From assembly GCF_901933205.1 (NCBI RefSeq), contig NC_044572.1:111240965-111304964 (forward strand): DNA of 64,000 bases. The letters are read 5' to 3'. The notes beneath the pieces were generated by a model. It worked only from the letters and a program-made list of their open reading frames with translations, had not been told where the DNA came from and ran no database searches. Source of the DNA: Camarhynchus parvulus (Eukaryota > Chordata > Aves > Passeriformes > Thraupidae). The translations under genes and the position numbers were made by a program. Shown here piece by piece: positions 25,050 through 38,557 of this stretch (positions are counted from its first letter, which is position 1; each line of letters opens with the position of its first letter).

Positions 25050-28000
25050 CAAGGGGGCACAGGGAAAGGAGTGCAGGGTGTTGTGCAGGGCTATTTGGAG
25101 TCTCAGGGGGAGAGCTGACAACAAATGGCATAAATATAGAATAAAAAGAGGAATATAGGCAGGAAGGTAATCATGCCTCTGTGGATGATACAAACCCAGA
25201 TTTTGTGCAGCATTGAACAGATCTGATGGATTTCCCGTAGCATGCTGCACAGATCCCATCCATACAGGGCTTCAAACTCCTTCCTCCCCATATCATCTCG
25301 GATAAACCCAAAATTATCTGTCTTCTTTTAACAGGCTGGAATGCTATCTCTGTCTTGTCATCCAGCAGTGTGCAGTGCAGGACGAAACCAGGCACTTCCT
25401 TACAGGAGCTGCTCATGCCAGCACATGAACTTTTTAGCCCCAGTAGAGCAGACATGTCTGGCCCAAGGCCCCCAACTGCTTGAATTCAACGTCTTCTCAA
25501 AGGCTTCCTGATCATAGGATTGAAGCATTGCTTATTTCAAAAGCTGTTGCAAACCCAGAGGCTGTGCTGTCCATAGGGCAACTGTACATTAATTTGAAGT
25601 ATACAGTTGTCTGATCAGCAGTAGCAGGTATTAAAAAAGTAAGCAAGCTAAATTATAATTTGAAGGTAAAAATGCAGTGCTTCTTTAGAGGAAAAGAGAG
25701 CCTTCAAGATAAAACAGGAAGAGAATATTTAGTAGGTATATAAATACAGAAGAGAACCTATAATGGCTCTGAAAAAATGAATGCTGTGTTAAAATGCATA
25801 AGAATTCAGAGCATTTTTTCATAAAGAATTTGAATTCAAGTACTACTGCCTGATGAAAGCTTCAGCAATGTCTGAAAAAACTTCAGATAAAATTTCAATC
25901 AGCAACAGCTGATTCAAAGCAACAGCTTGAATTCATGCTGCAAGTTTTAGGAGATTAGAAGTATTTCTTTTTTTGTTCTTTTTTAACTTCCCTGTACACT
26001 TTCTGAAGTGCTGCCTGTACAAAGATGAGTGCATTCATCTTTATACCCACATAGTTTGTATAAGTGGTCATTTTCCTATTCACTAAATGTGCTGCAATGA
26101 CATAAACAGGACTGAACAACAAAAAGATAATCTTTCAAGGTTTTGAGTAAATCTTTCTGTCTTTGCAAATTGTACCATTTTACATCCACTTTAAAAGTGC
26201 TTTTCTGAAAAAAGCTTCAGAGGAACTTCTGAAGTTTTGTAAAGGAATCACAGCTATTAGTCTGGAACTTGAGTATCCTAGCAATTTATGTTTTTCCTTT
26301 TCCTACCTCTATGATAGGTAAACAAAACAGATTTTTTCACTTTGGATTTTGAAAGATTCATATAGTGCATCTGTTTGGAATAACTTGATTTTGTATTCTA
26401 TCACTGATAGCATTTATATAAGAAAAACATTTAGAACAGTTATGTTTTTCAATTTTAGTTGCACATGGAATTCCAGTACAACAGAACCAACTACATTAAA
26501 AAGTAAGCCAAAGCAAAGCAAACCAAAAACTTTACTCACACTCTACTTTGTTTTGGGGCTTTGATAAAAGAAAACACTCTTTGATTCACAGTGCTAGAAC
26601 ATTTTTTTTTCTTTCAGTACACCTTCAATAAATCACAAATAAATATTCAGACATCCTTCAGAAAATATCTGTGAGCATTTATCAGGTTGTTACAACATAT
26701 ATTTGTTCCTCAAAATAATTGAATTATAATGTCATAAGGGTTTCGTTATGAGGTTCACATTTACTCAGACACTTAAAATGTCTCATTCTACTTTCATCTT
26801 CTTATAAGAAATATATCTGAATAGATCACATGGAGGTATAGTGCCAATTTAGCAGAAAATTAGATATTTAATAATGGGGGCCAATGTCTAATAGTACATT
26901 ACAAAGTTAAAAAAAAATTATCTTTAAAATGTAACTGATGTTGTTACATCTTGGTTCTGACCTTCAGTGAGTACTGGTGAAATATCTTAAAATGCTTTAA
27001 GTTGTTTAATACGCTATGCCTTGCTTTCTCATTGTCTTGTAATGAATTTAATTATATCTAACTTATCATTTGTTGATGCCAAATAATAAAGCGATGCTTT
27101 GAGTCTGCACATCATGTTGCAGCTTGCACATACCTAATAGAGAGAAAAAAAAGGAAAAACAAATGAGTCTCAAAATTAAATAAATTAGTCAACTTCGTTA
27201 ACTTAACTCATCTGGGAATTTTAAGATGTTACACACAGTTGAAGTCAACGCATCTTAGACTACTTCTAATCTACTTCTCTTGTAAAGCACATAATTTAGC
27301 ACTTTAGAAATAATGTTTAAGACATCATGTCCTTTTTTTAAATAAAGGCTAAAGAGTTAGAAAAAAACAAGTTTTCTCAACACAGTGACAGATTTTAAGA
27401 GGTTGAACTCTATTCATACCACCTTTATGTTATTCCATTTCCAAATTGAATTTTTCAGTGGCAGCACAAAATCCCTAACCTGACAGCTACCAGAAACAGC
27501 CTTGTGTTATTTGTTCGACTTTCTTGCTCAACAGAGATCAAAATACGTGTGCTCAATGCTCTAGGTTAACCAATTGAGTCTTGCAGATTTTAAGTTTCTG
27601 TATTCTAACACACCCTTATCTGCATGCAGATATCACTAGAAACTCATGAAGAAAAAAGGTCTCTTCTGTTCAGCACACTCACCTGAGATCAGACCACATA
27701 AATCAGGTGCTCCCTTCTCTGGAGTCATTCACTCTTTCATAGCATTTTGGTCATCAGATGCTTAACCAGGTGAACACTCGACTTGAGATTCTTTCTCTTA
27801 GAAAGTTTAATGAATGTCCAGTGGGGAGAAATAATTATAAGCAAAACCTCTACATATTCATAAACAAATAACCCTTGTATATAGTTCAAAACATGCTAAA
27901 ATTCTTAGCAAGCATAGAGACAGGTCCAAAAGCAATAATATTTTCTCTCTGCCATTTCCTCATTAGTTATGGGAATTTGAGACACAAGCTCAGAACTCTG

Positions 28001-31000
28001 ATTTAGAAACCTTGTGCCTCCATTTGAAATTACAAGTCTTAGTCACAATACTTGTACCCTTCAGTCCTTTGTCACTGTCTTTTTTTTAAGGAATGTTCAT
28101 TTCCAAACAACACAGGTTGATTCTTGTATCCATGAACAACAGTTTAATTAATAACTATTTTCTCTGATTACATAATTTAAGCCTAATTTAAATCTTCTCT
28201 CTGGGATTTAATGGCTTTCAAAAGCCATTTTCTGATGAATATGCATTAAACTTATTTTTGTTTTTAGCAAAATGAGTACATAAAGACACTTCATAAATCA
28301 GCAGCATTTGTAAATTGATTCCACAAAGCATTAAACAAAAAACAGTTCTGTAATCTTCCTGGATTTCTCCAGCAATTTAACAGTTTCCAGCAGTGGTCGA
28401 AATTGCATATAAATTATATCTATGATATTTTAGGAGGTTTCATTTTCTCATTTCTTAATATATCCTTATCCATTTACCTGCAACTAAAGTGAACAGTAGA
28501 CACCTGGCAGTAGTTTTTATATGGCTACCCAGACTTTTAGGAATCATACTCAAGTGCTTTGAGTAGTAATTAATATCTGTATGCTTCCATACGCTTAATG
28601 AGTAAATATTTTGTTCAGTAAAGTCTACATGAGAAATGTACCAATGCATCATAGACATTTCTGAAAACATTTGGGAACTTTGTTTAGTTTCAAAATTCAG
28701 AATTAGAATGTGGATATTTTTTGAGTAGCAGCTATGGTGTAGCTGTCAGTCAAATGTGAGAAATTTTCAGAACAGATACTTCAGGTAAAATCAATATAAA
28801 ATTAATTTTAATAGTAAAAAATATTTAAGATATTTTAAAACTGTAAACATTTTTCCTTTAGTTCATGCAGTAAGCTTTCTACTATATTTTGAGTAACAGT
28901 TATATATATATTTCTGTAGAACACTTCAAATAGTATTCAACTGATAATATTTTTCAACATACAAAATTTCAGTTATTCAGACAAGAGTGTCCACCAGGGA
29001 GATACTAAAAAGTAGTAGTCGAATGCAATATTAAATTATATTAATACACTATAATGATAAGTGCAATAAATGCAATAAAATTAACACTCTTTTCTAATCA
29101 TTTTAGTGCAAACATAATGGTATCATAATGTTATCTGGGTTGATTTATTATAATTAAATTCTAGAGGAGCTATGCTTGAATCCTAAGAAGAAATAAAACT
29201 TTTCTCTAATGAAGTATAATACTTTTTCCAGATTTCCTTAGCAAGGAATTTTTGAGAATTAGGGAATCTGGGTACTGCCTATGAGAAAAGGAGTTCAGTG
29301 AAACTCACTCACTTTGTCACAGCCAGAGTATCCAGATGAATCAGCTGCAGCTCTGATGCTGACACCTTTTGCTCTTACTTTGAAGTCAGTGGCAGAAGGG
29401 ACAAGACTCCACAGCAAAGCACAGGAACTTGCCCAAGACAGTCTGAAATGCGATTGGATTTGGATTTTTCAGGCAACCTGAAAAATTAAACTTGGAAAAT
29501 GGTGAAGTGGGAGCCTCTTAAAACAGACATTGGAAACTGAAGGGGAGGTAAGGGGGATTGTCAGGAACAACCTCTGACTTGGCAGAGGGAGATCCTCTTC
29601 AGTATCTTTGTCAATGTCCAAGGGCATGACATCGCTCAGTGATGCTATGCAAAGTTACTACTAAGTTCTAAGGATTTGTATTTTCAAAGATTTCAAAGAA
29701 AAGCTATCAAGTGAATAGATGAATTAATGGGTAGAAGAATAAAACACAAATTATTACTTCCTCTCCCTCACCATGTCCTGTAAAGTTCAAACATGGTCCA
29801 ATTCATTGCTACATCTTGGGCAGCCTGATAATGACACTCATGGTCTCTGTAAAATATCCCACCTCCCTACTCTTCAGTGCTTTGTGATATTTCTCTATGT
29901 GCAAGTTCTTCAAATGAAAGTCCACTTTTTCAGTTTTAAATGCAATGTTTTATATGCTATAAATATATATACATTTATACATGGATATACAGCATGTATT
30001 TGTGCTCAAGGGAATGGACTATTGCTAAAATTTCTCAAGACCATTCTTTATAAACAATATCAGATTATCAAATAAGCAGTGATACTTGCTCACCTTAAAA
30101 TAAGAAATGAAAATACTAGCAAGTATTAATAAGAAACAAAAGTGTACTCTCACAAGCAATCAAAAATCAAAGAAGAAACCACAAGTAGTTATTTAAATTA
30201 CTTTTTGAAAGATCTTTCTTTCCTTCAGTGAGCTGATTTACTATCTTTATCCTGAAATTGCAGTAGTTGGAGTTGTGGATCTTGTGTACGTCTCATGCTC
30301 TTGGTGAAATATTTTTTGCTTTAAATGCCTAAGATTTAGATCAGTTTCATATTTCACTTCAAATCCTTCTATTTCCTCCTAAATAGGAAATGACCTTCTT
30401 CATCAGAATGTAAGTTGCTTCTCTTTGGTGACTGGCTGGCATCATTTAATAAAAAATATATGTTTGGGGTGAATGCTGCCCAATCTCCTTCATACACATA
30501 CTGCTCAGATGCATGCTAGGGAGTCTGTAGACTGGAAAGTGCTCCAGCTAACTAAAGAAAAAATTATATAAAAAATGTATTAATTTTCTTGGTCTCAATT
30601 TACATATTTAAAGATGCCAGCTCCCCAAGTCATGGATGAATATTGACAAAATGTGTACTGAGTGCCTGGTGCAGGTTTTGCATCTTTGCAGATTTGTGTT
30701 TTTAAGAGCTATCAGCCCAAACTTATATTAGCCCAAGCTCTGATACCAAGCTTTAGAGACTAATCAAGTTCTTTGCCTCCATTAGAATCTTTCAAAGTTG
30801 TCAATACAGTTTCATTTGTGCAGTGCTTAGAAAGGTGAGCAAAGCTCCAGGTAACTGTAGTAAATATTTTAAAATAAGATAGAGGAGTCTCACATGTGTC
30901 AAAATATTTTTCTAAAAGTGTGGAATAATTATTTTACTCCAAATCATTTTTTAACACAATTCCTATCCTAATGACCTCTATGAATTTATGTTGCTGATTT

Positions 31001-31094
31001 GATTTTCTGATTGGGTCTGAGAATTTGCTTTTGTTTGTTCTGTTATATTGACAATAATACTTGAATATTCCTTATCTTCCCAAAGCAGAGTGTC

Positions 31095-31116
31095 TTTATG
31101 TGCATATGCACATAAA
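31095..31116. promoter_or_regulatory. 22-bp perfect palindrome, POU-dimer-like
   Basis: The 22 bases at 31095-31116 equal their own reverse complement. The centre TGCATATGCA equals the middle of the palindromic MORE element bound by POU/Oct dimers (ATGCATATGCAT); the outer bases are G and C instead of A and T. Directly downstream the 13-mer ataattaatattt occurs twice, 16 bp apart (31117-31129 and 31133-31145), giving two TAATTA-type homeodomain cores. Regulatory function is inference only. Confidence 0.35.
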
Positions 31117-34038
31117 ATAATTAATATTTTTTATAATTAATATTTAGGGCAAATGTCTGTATTAAAATCAATTGACTTATTCCTACTGAATATTCATTTG
31201 TATCTACTACTACATACTACTTTAAAGGGGTAATGCCATATTAGCTTCCCTATTGTAAAGTGTGATAATCCAAGTTCAGAATCTTTCAAGTGTGCACAAA
31301 ATGTGAACTCTGAAAACATTATTTCAAATGTTAAATGCATTATAGAGAAGAGACTAAATTTAACCTATGCATGCAATTCCAGGATCAATATAGCAATAAA
31401 GACATGTAGCTTAGAACAAAATAATATGTTTGAAACAGAAATATATTTTTCCATTTCAGAGCTTTCTGATGACTGAATCTATTTCTGTCTTTGGTCACAG
31501 CTGAAATCCTTCTAAAACTCATTTCAGGAGGTAAGAGGTTGTTCTGAAATTTGTCTCTGATTTTATAAAATTTGGTTAAATAACATTTTGTGAAATTATT
31601 CTTGATCATGTGAGGACAAAACTGCCGTTTTAAATAACTGATCTGGAAAAAAGATGAGCCTACTTTCATCTCTGATTTCTTTGTTCAAGAAAAGCAGCAT
31701 GTTAACAACTGGTTCTGTTTCAGTACTTGTGCTTTTTATTTCATGTCCCCTCAATGGATATAAAGAGAAGTAAAAATGAGATAAATATCATTCCAATTAG
31801 AGTATTATGGCTGGAGGGAGAAATTATCTATTATTAGTTTTAGCAAGTCAGAGGAGAAATTCTATTTCTTCTTCGTAGCCCACTATAACAGTATTTTAGA
31901 GAAGGATTCTTTTGCTCATTTAAATGCTCATATACATTAATAATATCAGCAAGAGTGACACAAATATTCTAGTAATTAAATTATGCAAATAGGATCTTAT
32001 TGTGCATTTGGGATTTTTGATGCTTGATGTTTCTTCTGGGAAGGGCGTTAATGTTTTTGTGTTTTTTTTCTTTCACAGTCATATATATAAAATTATTGCT
32101 GTTTGATTATTGCAGATGAGCAGGGCTTGCTACAAAGGATGGGCCAAAATGAAGCTGGGATCAGCTGCCAATTTTAAATTTGTTGTTTGTCAGTTTATGA
32201 ATCTTTTCTTTTTTCTTCCTGGCTACTTTTTGTTATTTTGTTTACAGATTACCAGGTGCAGTCAGTAAAAAAAAAAGAAAAAAAAAAAATTTTATGGAGC
32301 AGTCATGGGAAAGGAGGGCAAATTAAGAATTCAGCTTTTCTGAGCCAGAAATGAAAAATTGTTCAGTTACATTGTATTCCTGTTGCATACTCTGTGGACT
32401 AAAGTATGTAAAAATAAATACATGGGAACTTCATGAGTTCATGAAGTAGATCATAAATGTGAGCATACAACTTTATTCGACTACTATTTAAACACAGTAA
32501 TAGGAGAGACATAAAATTCACATATCTGGGTTATGACTTTGTTACATCTACTTCTATTTCCACTAGTAGTCTGCAGGTGTTGCTGAAAGGGCAAGCGATC
32601 CAATTACTGTTAAATGATGCATTTTGTAAATTTCTCTTTGCAAATCTCACTGTGAACAAGATTAAAAATTATTATTTTTCATGTTTTTAAGGAAAGCCTT
32701 GATTTATGTAAAATAGAATACAAGTATTCTGACAATCAGGAGAAATTGCTGTGACTTACTTTCTGCTGAATCTTTAAATATCCTTTAATAATCTCTTGTA
32801 CTGCATGCCTTCATTTTGAAACTCTTGAGTTTTTGCCTTGAGTGAGCTACATTTCAAACTTTTCTTTGCTTACTCTTGTCTTTAGGAGAAATAGGTCAAG
32901 TGTAGAAATTCGCTAATATGGGAACTGAATCTGCTTTCTTTGTTTTCATATTCCATCTGGATTCACTTACCCAAAATATATTACCAAGTCTTACTGGTAT
33001 AAATGATCCAGTAAGAAATACTATCAAAGGAAATAAATGTAATTTCAACTTCTTGTCTTCCTTAATGATGGTCTTTGTGATGTCATCAATGTTGTCATCT
33101 TCTAGCTCTTTTCTCATTTCTATGACATCATTTCTATTTTGGAAAATTTTCCTTCAAACCATTATCTTACCTCAACAAACTTTGAATATTTCATATTTGT
33201 AATTAAGACTTCTAAAGAGTCTACATATAATTCAGTCAAGTGACATTGATATTGAACAGCAATGCAGAAGTACCCAAGCTACAGCTAAAGCGATTTGCTA
33301 AATGCCGATAACATAGTTTAGCACTGGGGAATGTGCCAGAACACATTGGGAAAGAATATAGCTTATGGGATTCTGCGTCCAGGCCAATAAACGCTGCACA
33401 ACAGAGTGTCATTGCATTTTCCTGAATTTTCACTTCTGAATATAGCCATCACAGAGCCAATTGCTCTGCTGGTACAGACATGAACTAAATTATCTGATAA
33501 TAAATCAAATGGCAGATTAGTTTGGAAGAACCCCAATTTTTTTTTTTAATGATTTGCAGAGAAACTGCACTTCTTGAAAGAGCTAACCATCATAAAACAT
33601 ATGGTCAGATTCTATTATGCAGGTCCAGAGTCCAATAATATTATGCTCACAATGCTTTACTCTCCTAAGCATCTGATTGATTTCAGTATGAGCAAAAAGA
33701 TAAAAAAGTGGCCTATTTTTTCCCAGGTTGTAAGATGGCACCAATCAATAATCCTGCTCGTACATTTTTAATGCAACAGGTACATTTTTTAAACCCCAGG
33801 TATATAGTTGTACAGTAATTATTTCTAACATGAATGGCAACTACAGCCAGAAAAAATTACTTCAAAAACAAGCTCCAACCTTAACTGCCAAAATTTTCTT
33901 AATTAACCAAAATTTACAGTGTTAAGAGTAACGCTGAAGTAGACTAGCAATTATTTTAAATGGTAGTAAATTAAGTCATGCTGGCTTTAAAGTAACATTA
34001 TAAACTTTAACTTTTTAAATTACTCTTTGGAAGTAAGC

Positions 34039-34805
34039 AAGGTGTGGCTTCAAAAGCATGACCTACGCAGGAAAAGAAATAGAAATAATTCCCCACATTT
34101 GAATTGTATTGTGCTTCTAAGTGAGTATAAATGAATGGTAGCAAAGGTACCTTAATAGGCAATGATAGGTGAAATGACAACGGCTTTTCCCTCTTGAGAA
34201 ACCTGCTTGCAAGTCTCTCATGTTTATTCTCCTATCCGCTGTGGAAACCCAGAGCACCGGGAATATTTCTCTGTCTGCTCTGGGGTGTCCTGACCCCCAG
34301 AGGAACACTGACTTTGACCCTCATTCATGGAGAAAGTTTCCTAGACTTCAAGATAGACTTGAATCCACAAAAGTGTGAAATAGATTTTGGAGAGTAGTGT
34401 AGGAGTATCACTTGTTCAGAAATTTAGGTTTTGGGATTTTTAGCATGTTGTGGATGGAAACAAGATGGAGGGCACACGGTGTCATCCTGTGTTTCTCCTT
34501 CATGCTTCTTCTTCCTTCTTCTTCATAGGTTTGGGTGGCATTTGGTAATTGGGCAGAAAAGTCCCCATTGCGGGTTCTTTGGGATCAGTTATTGGGTTAA
34601 AAGGGAAAATAATCTAGGTGTCAGTTCTTAATTGGGTAGTTTAGTCTTAAAAGACCTTGTAACAAGAGACTGTGAGCCATTTTTTGCCTTCCAATGAAAA
34701 GCTGCCGAACTCACAGTAGTGAGACCGTTTTACTGATAAGAAATAATAAACACTTGAGTTCGAACATGAACCACTGCCTTCAATCCAGACCCAGAGAAAC
34801 CAACA
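34039..34805 (+). mobile_element. LTR element, plus strand
   Basis: The block from about 34195 to 34805 reads like an avian ERV LTR. It has a U3-like region, several recognisable phrases (ctggggtgtcctgaccccca, ttgggtggcatttggtaatt, ccccattgcgggttctttgg), AATAAA at 34745-34750 and an end in CA at 34805, 55 bp later. The preceding ~165 bp (34039-34202) is repeated at 47822-47980 and is either the true 5' part of this LTR, retroviral internal sequence or an older repeat that the LTR entered. No clean target-site duplication was found, and no coding region remains. The open frames across it are incidental. Confidence 0.6.
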
Positions 34806-37593
34806 ACTGGTATCCCCCCAATTGGCAGATACTGTGAGGTTTATAAAGTAGTTTTTATGCACATTTCTGTAAGTATAGTTTCTGCCTAGACTGTTTTAGT
34901 ACAGTAGCTTATGTCACAGACAAGCTTTTACTCAAGAGGATTTTTCAGTTGATACAACTTAGCTGAATTTACAGGAAAAGATATTATATTAAAAGTATTT
35001 GGCTCCTATCACATAGAATTTCACATAAGGCATTAAAATACAGAACTGACAATAGTGAAGGTATTTTTGATACAAGTGTTGGTGAAGACAGTAATAAAAA
35101 AATAATGACTTCCTGGTTTTTTGGCAATATCACATTTAAATAAACATATTTTATTTTGGATCTGGGAGAATTAAAGAATAACAGCTGAATGTCAACACGC
35201 TAGAAATGCTTGAGAAAGAATACTGAGATAGAAAGGCAACAGATGGATGCCATTGAAAACATTTCATACTGAAAGTTCAGTAACTCAGAGATTTTTTATT
35301 CAAAAAAATCAACAAATATACCTGAATTTCTAACTAATTAAAAAGTCATTGCATTTCTATAACTTGCCTCCTTATCCAAAGTAAAGGAAATTAATTTTAA
35401 GAGTTAGAAGTTTGGTCAGAAGGAAATATATGAAGTAATATTTGACTTCTCAATGAAATAATGATGGAAAGAGGCTACTAGAACAAATTTCTAAAATTTT
35501 TATGTTTACCTAAATTTAGTGCTTTCAGATTTTGACAGATAATTTAGGAAAGTAATGTTATTTGTGTTTAAAGTGTCTCTAAACGAGCATAAAACAGTGA
35601 TTTTTTTAATGATTTCACATAAGTGGTTTATATGCAAACTTTGTGACCAGTGCCCTTAAATGCCCAGATTATGGACCAGATATTTTTTCTTTATAGAAAC
35701 CTAGGCATCTTATGTGTACCAGCAAGCATCACAACATGTATTTAGATAAATTCCTCAGGATGGAACAGAGATATTCCCTGAACCTCTGAACTCAGAAACA
35801 CTCACTGATCTCCCAAGGCCACTGTGAGCAGGCAATACATTGCTCAACTCACCTGTCAAAACATAATGGTCATTACAAATACCTCAAAGCGAGCCTTAAT
35901 CTCTGTATCAATGACACAGCCTCACTCACCATGGTATCTGGGGACATAATGGGAATGAGAAAATAATCCATATCTAAGATTTTAGAATATATAAGCTATT
36001 CAGAGGACTCGGTAGTAATAAATGGACAATCAAGTCTAACAAGAATTGCTGAAAATTAAAATCTTATGCAGTTGACTTGATCTCGTGTGATTTCTCTTGC
36101 TTTGAATATTAATCATATGAGAAGATACAATATCTATTTTGGTAACCTCTTGAAATATGAGTAGTCCTTACTGCTGGATGTCTATCCTAGCTTCAAAAAA
36201 ATAATTGTATTTTCTGAAAGTGAAAAAACCCAGAATTACTTTGTTATTTCCTTTTGAAGCACTGCAAATATTTTTATTTTTTCCAGTTTTACCAAAATTA
36301 TTCTCAAAATAGATTTACCAGAACACACTTTTAGAGACAAAAAGCTAAAAAATTCCAGTATTTTCAACAGCATTTAGAAGAAGCTCTTAAATTCATTTTA
36401 ATAGCAAATTTTCTTCTCCTCAGCAGAAGATTTTCTCACCAAAATTATTTTAAAAACTATTGTTCCTTATTATTTCTTAATTCAGTACTATTTGAAGCAA
36501 CAATTTTGTGCTTCATCTCTGAAGTTCCTAGTCTGGGGAGGTTATTGCTTCCCCATTCTGTCTTCTCTTATCTTAGGAGCAGCTTAGTACATGTACATGT
36601 AAAGGGTGGAGAGATACCAGGCACAGGTGTCTCTTGATGATCAGATTGTCAAAATTGACAGATGACTGAAAATGTCTTTGCTCAAGTTGTGAAAGCGACC
36701 AAACCTTGTCACTGTAAAGCCAAGTCCAGGCTTTTTATCTCTGCTTCTCTGTGGAATCACTAGTTTGGTGATAAATCCAGGCTGAAACAACTCTGTGATT
36801 TGCACTTCTTACATTTCTCTTTCTGGCACTGCGACATTGTATATATGCAGCTTGAACACTTCATACTGGAGCTGAGAACCGTGCTCTCAGGGCTCATTTT
36901 CAATCTTTTCCAGGTACATTCTTTAGCCATTTAATTGCTTATCTATTTACACATATAAAACATCAGAAGCCCTTTGGCTCTTAAAATTTCTTTTGAAGAC
37001 CTTTTTTGGGGGGGTTACCTATTGATTTCAACACATTCTTAACAAGGCTGAGTAAAAATCACAGTAGTGTTTAGCATGTGGCATCAATCACTTCTTGTTT
37101 ACAGAATTTTTAGACACAAAATCTATAGTTTCTGAAATTTATTTAAGGAAAATACAACATAAAGGCAGAACAGTGATTTGCTGAGTTTTTATTTTGATTT
37201 CATTTTAGGTTACTATTCAAGCTGCTCTGAGGAAAGTCTAATCAACAGTGAAAAAAATAATAGCTCTTTAAGAAGCTTTCAGATACCAGCAGAGCACAAA
37301 TTTAAGATGAATGAAGCATTACACATGAGAGAAGATTATTAATCCCAAATCACTTCAGAATTTGTCCTGACTAAATTTCTCTTCAGGCTACAGTTATCTC
37401 ATTTTTGTGGGTAGAAGGCTAATACTGAGAAATAAAAAGAAATAAATTACCAAAAAACTATTCATTAAGTAACTTTCCTTGAGATCACACAACAGAAACT
37501 CTTTTACCAACACAAATTTGACCTTGTGTCTTTAATTTAATTCACAGTATTTCACCTAGGTTTTCTTTCACTACAAACCCTTTATACTAGGAA

Positions 37594-37634
37594 ACAATTC
37601 TGTTGCGGCGCGGGTGGCCCGCACAATTCCTGTT
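37594..37634 (+). other. CpG-dense 18-bp insert between direct repeats
   Basis: The 18 bases at 37605-37622 are all G or C except one T and contain four CpGs, in a strongly AT-rich, CpG-poor region. They are bracketed by near-identical repeats, acaattctgtt (37594-37604) and acaattcctgtt (37623-37634). Inside is a small perfect hairpin, gcggg-tgg-cccgc. Origin unknown. Confidence 0.6.
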
Positions 37635-38538
37635 AAGATGTGACAGCTTAGCTACAATAAGCAGCTTCCTCCATCCCATGATAGTCTTATTCTCCCATAT
37701 CAAGACCTTCAGTAAACTGAGGGATATTTTCCAACACCTTACTCCCAGGAGACGGAGTAATCTACTTTGGAGATGTCCTTGGGAGATGGGGGATCCAGGA
37801 AGTACTGACTAGAAGACATTATATGGTGAAATACTTCAAATATTATGGTTTGACTCAATGTATTTGCCATACTCTGTTCAGAACAAGTGGGTTTTTAAGG
37901 CTCCATCTTTCCTCAAAACACAAAAAAAAAAAAATGGAACTTCAACAAGAAGGAAATGCAGAAGTTCATAAAATGCTACTTATCCTTCTATTTTTGATAG
38001 TGACATAAAATTTTTAAGTAACGGTTGTTATTCAAAATACGTCTATGTGATTGCAAGATGAAAGTCTCATAAATTGATTCAGGAATACAAGGGTTTGGAC
38101 AAAAATATGAGCCACTTGAGGTGACAGTTTTATAGTCACACTTGGTCATGATCTTTAGTCCCATCATAAATGTAAGTAACTTCAGCAGCTTTGAAACACA
38201 AGATGAATTATCCAGAATTACGTCATTAATGCTATGGGGTAACAACCTGAAAATGTTACAGACAAAAAAATGGCATAATTTTTCTAGGTTATCCTATGGT
38301 AACTAATAAAATCAATTTGACCATTAACTTCATTTCAGTCTCGCAAAAACCCCCAGAAAATAGCACTTAAATGCCTTAAAACAAACAGAGAAACAAATGG
38401 AAGACTGAAAGGGATAAAAACCATTGCTTCCTGTTCTTGGCAAGTCTTACATGAACCCCTTTTCTGGTAGGTAATTTTTATATCATAATTGTTTGGAGTT
38501 TGGTTGTTGTTGTTTTAATTTTGGTTGGGTTTTTTGGG

Positions 38539-38557
38539 TTTTTTTTTTTTTTTTTTT
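38539..38557 (+). repeat. T19 homopolymer
   Basis: An uninterrupted run of 19 T, preceded by T- and G-rich sequence. No retrogene or SINE body was recognised beside it. Confidence 0.9.

Larger units (their letters stand above)
22307..34038. other. Long unique non-coding stretch
   Basis: About 11.7 kb of AT-rich DNA with no recognised transposable element or gene. Minus-strand frames of 120 codons (23862-24224) and about 100 codons (24948-25455) have no identifiable domain. Local features listed separately are the hairpin at 25024-25049 and the palindrome at 31095-31116. Short TA runs occur near 28901 and 29961, and A/T homopolymers near 32269-32292. Confidence 0.65.

Noticed and set aside
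29560..29630. gatcctcttcagtatctttgtcaatg, resembling a CR1 reverse-transcriptase phrase
   Set aside because: Only about 25 bp matches and neither flank continues the CR1 order; probably chance.
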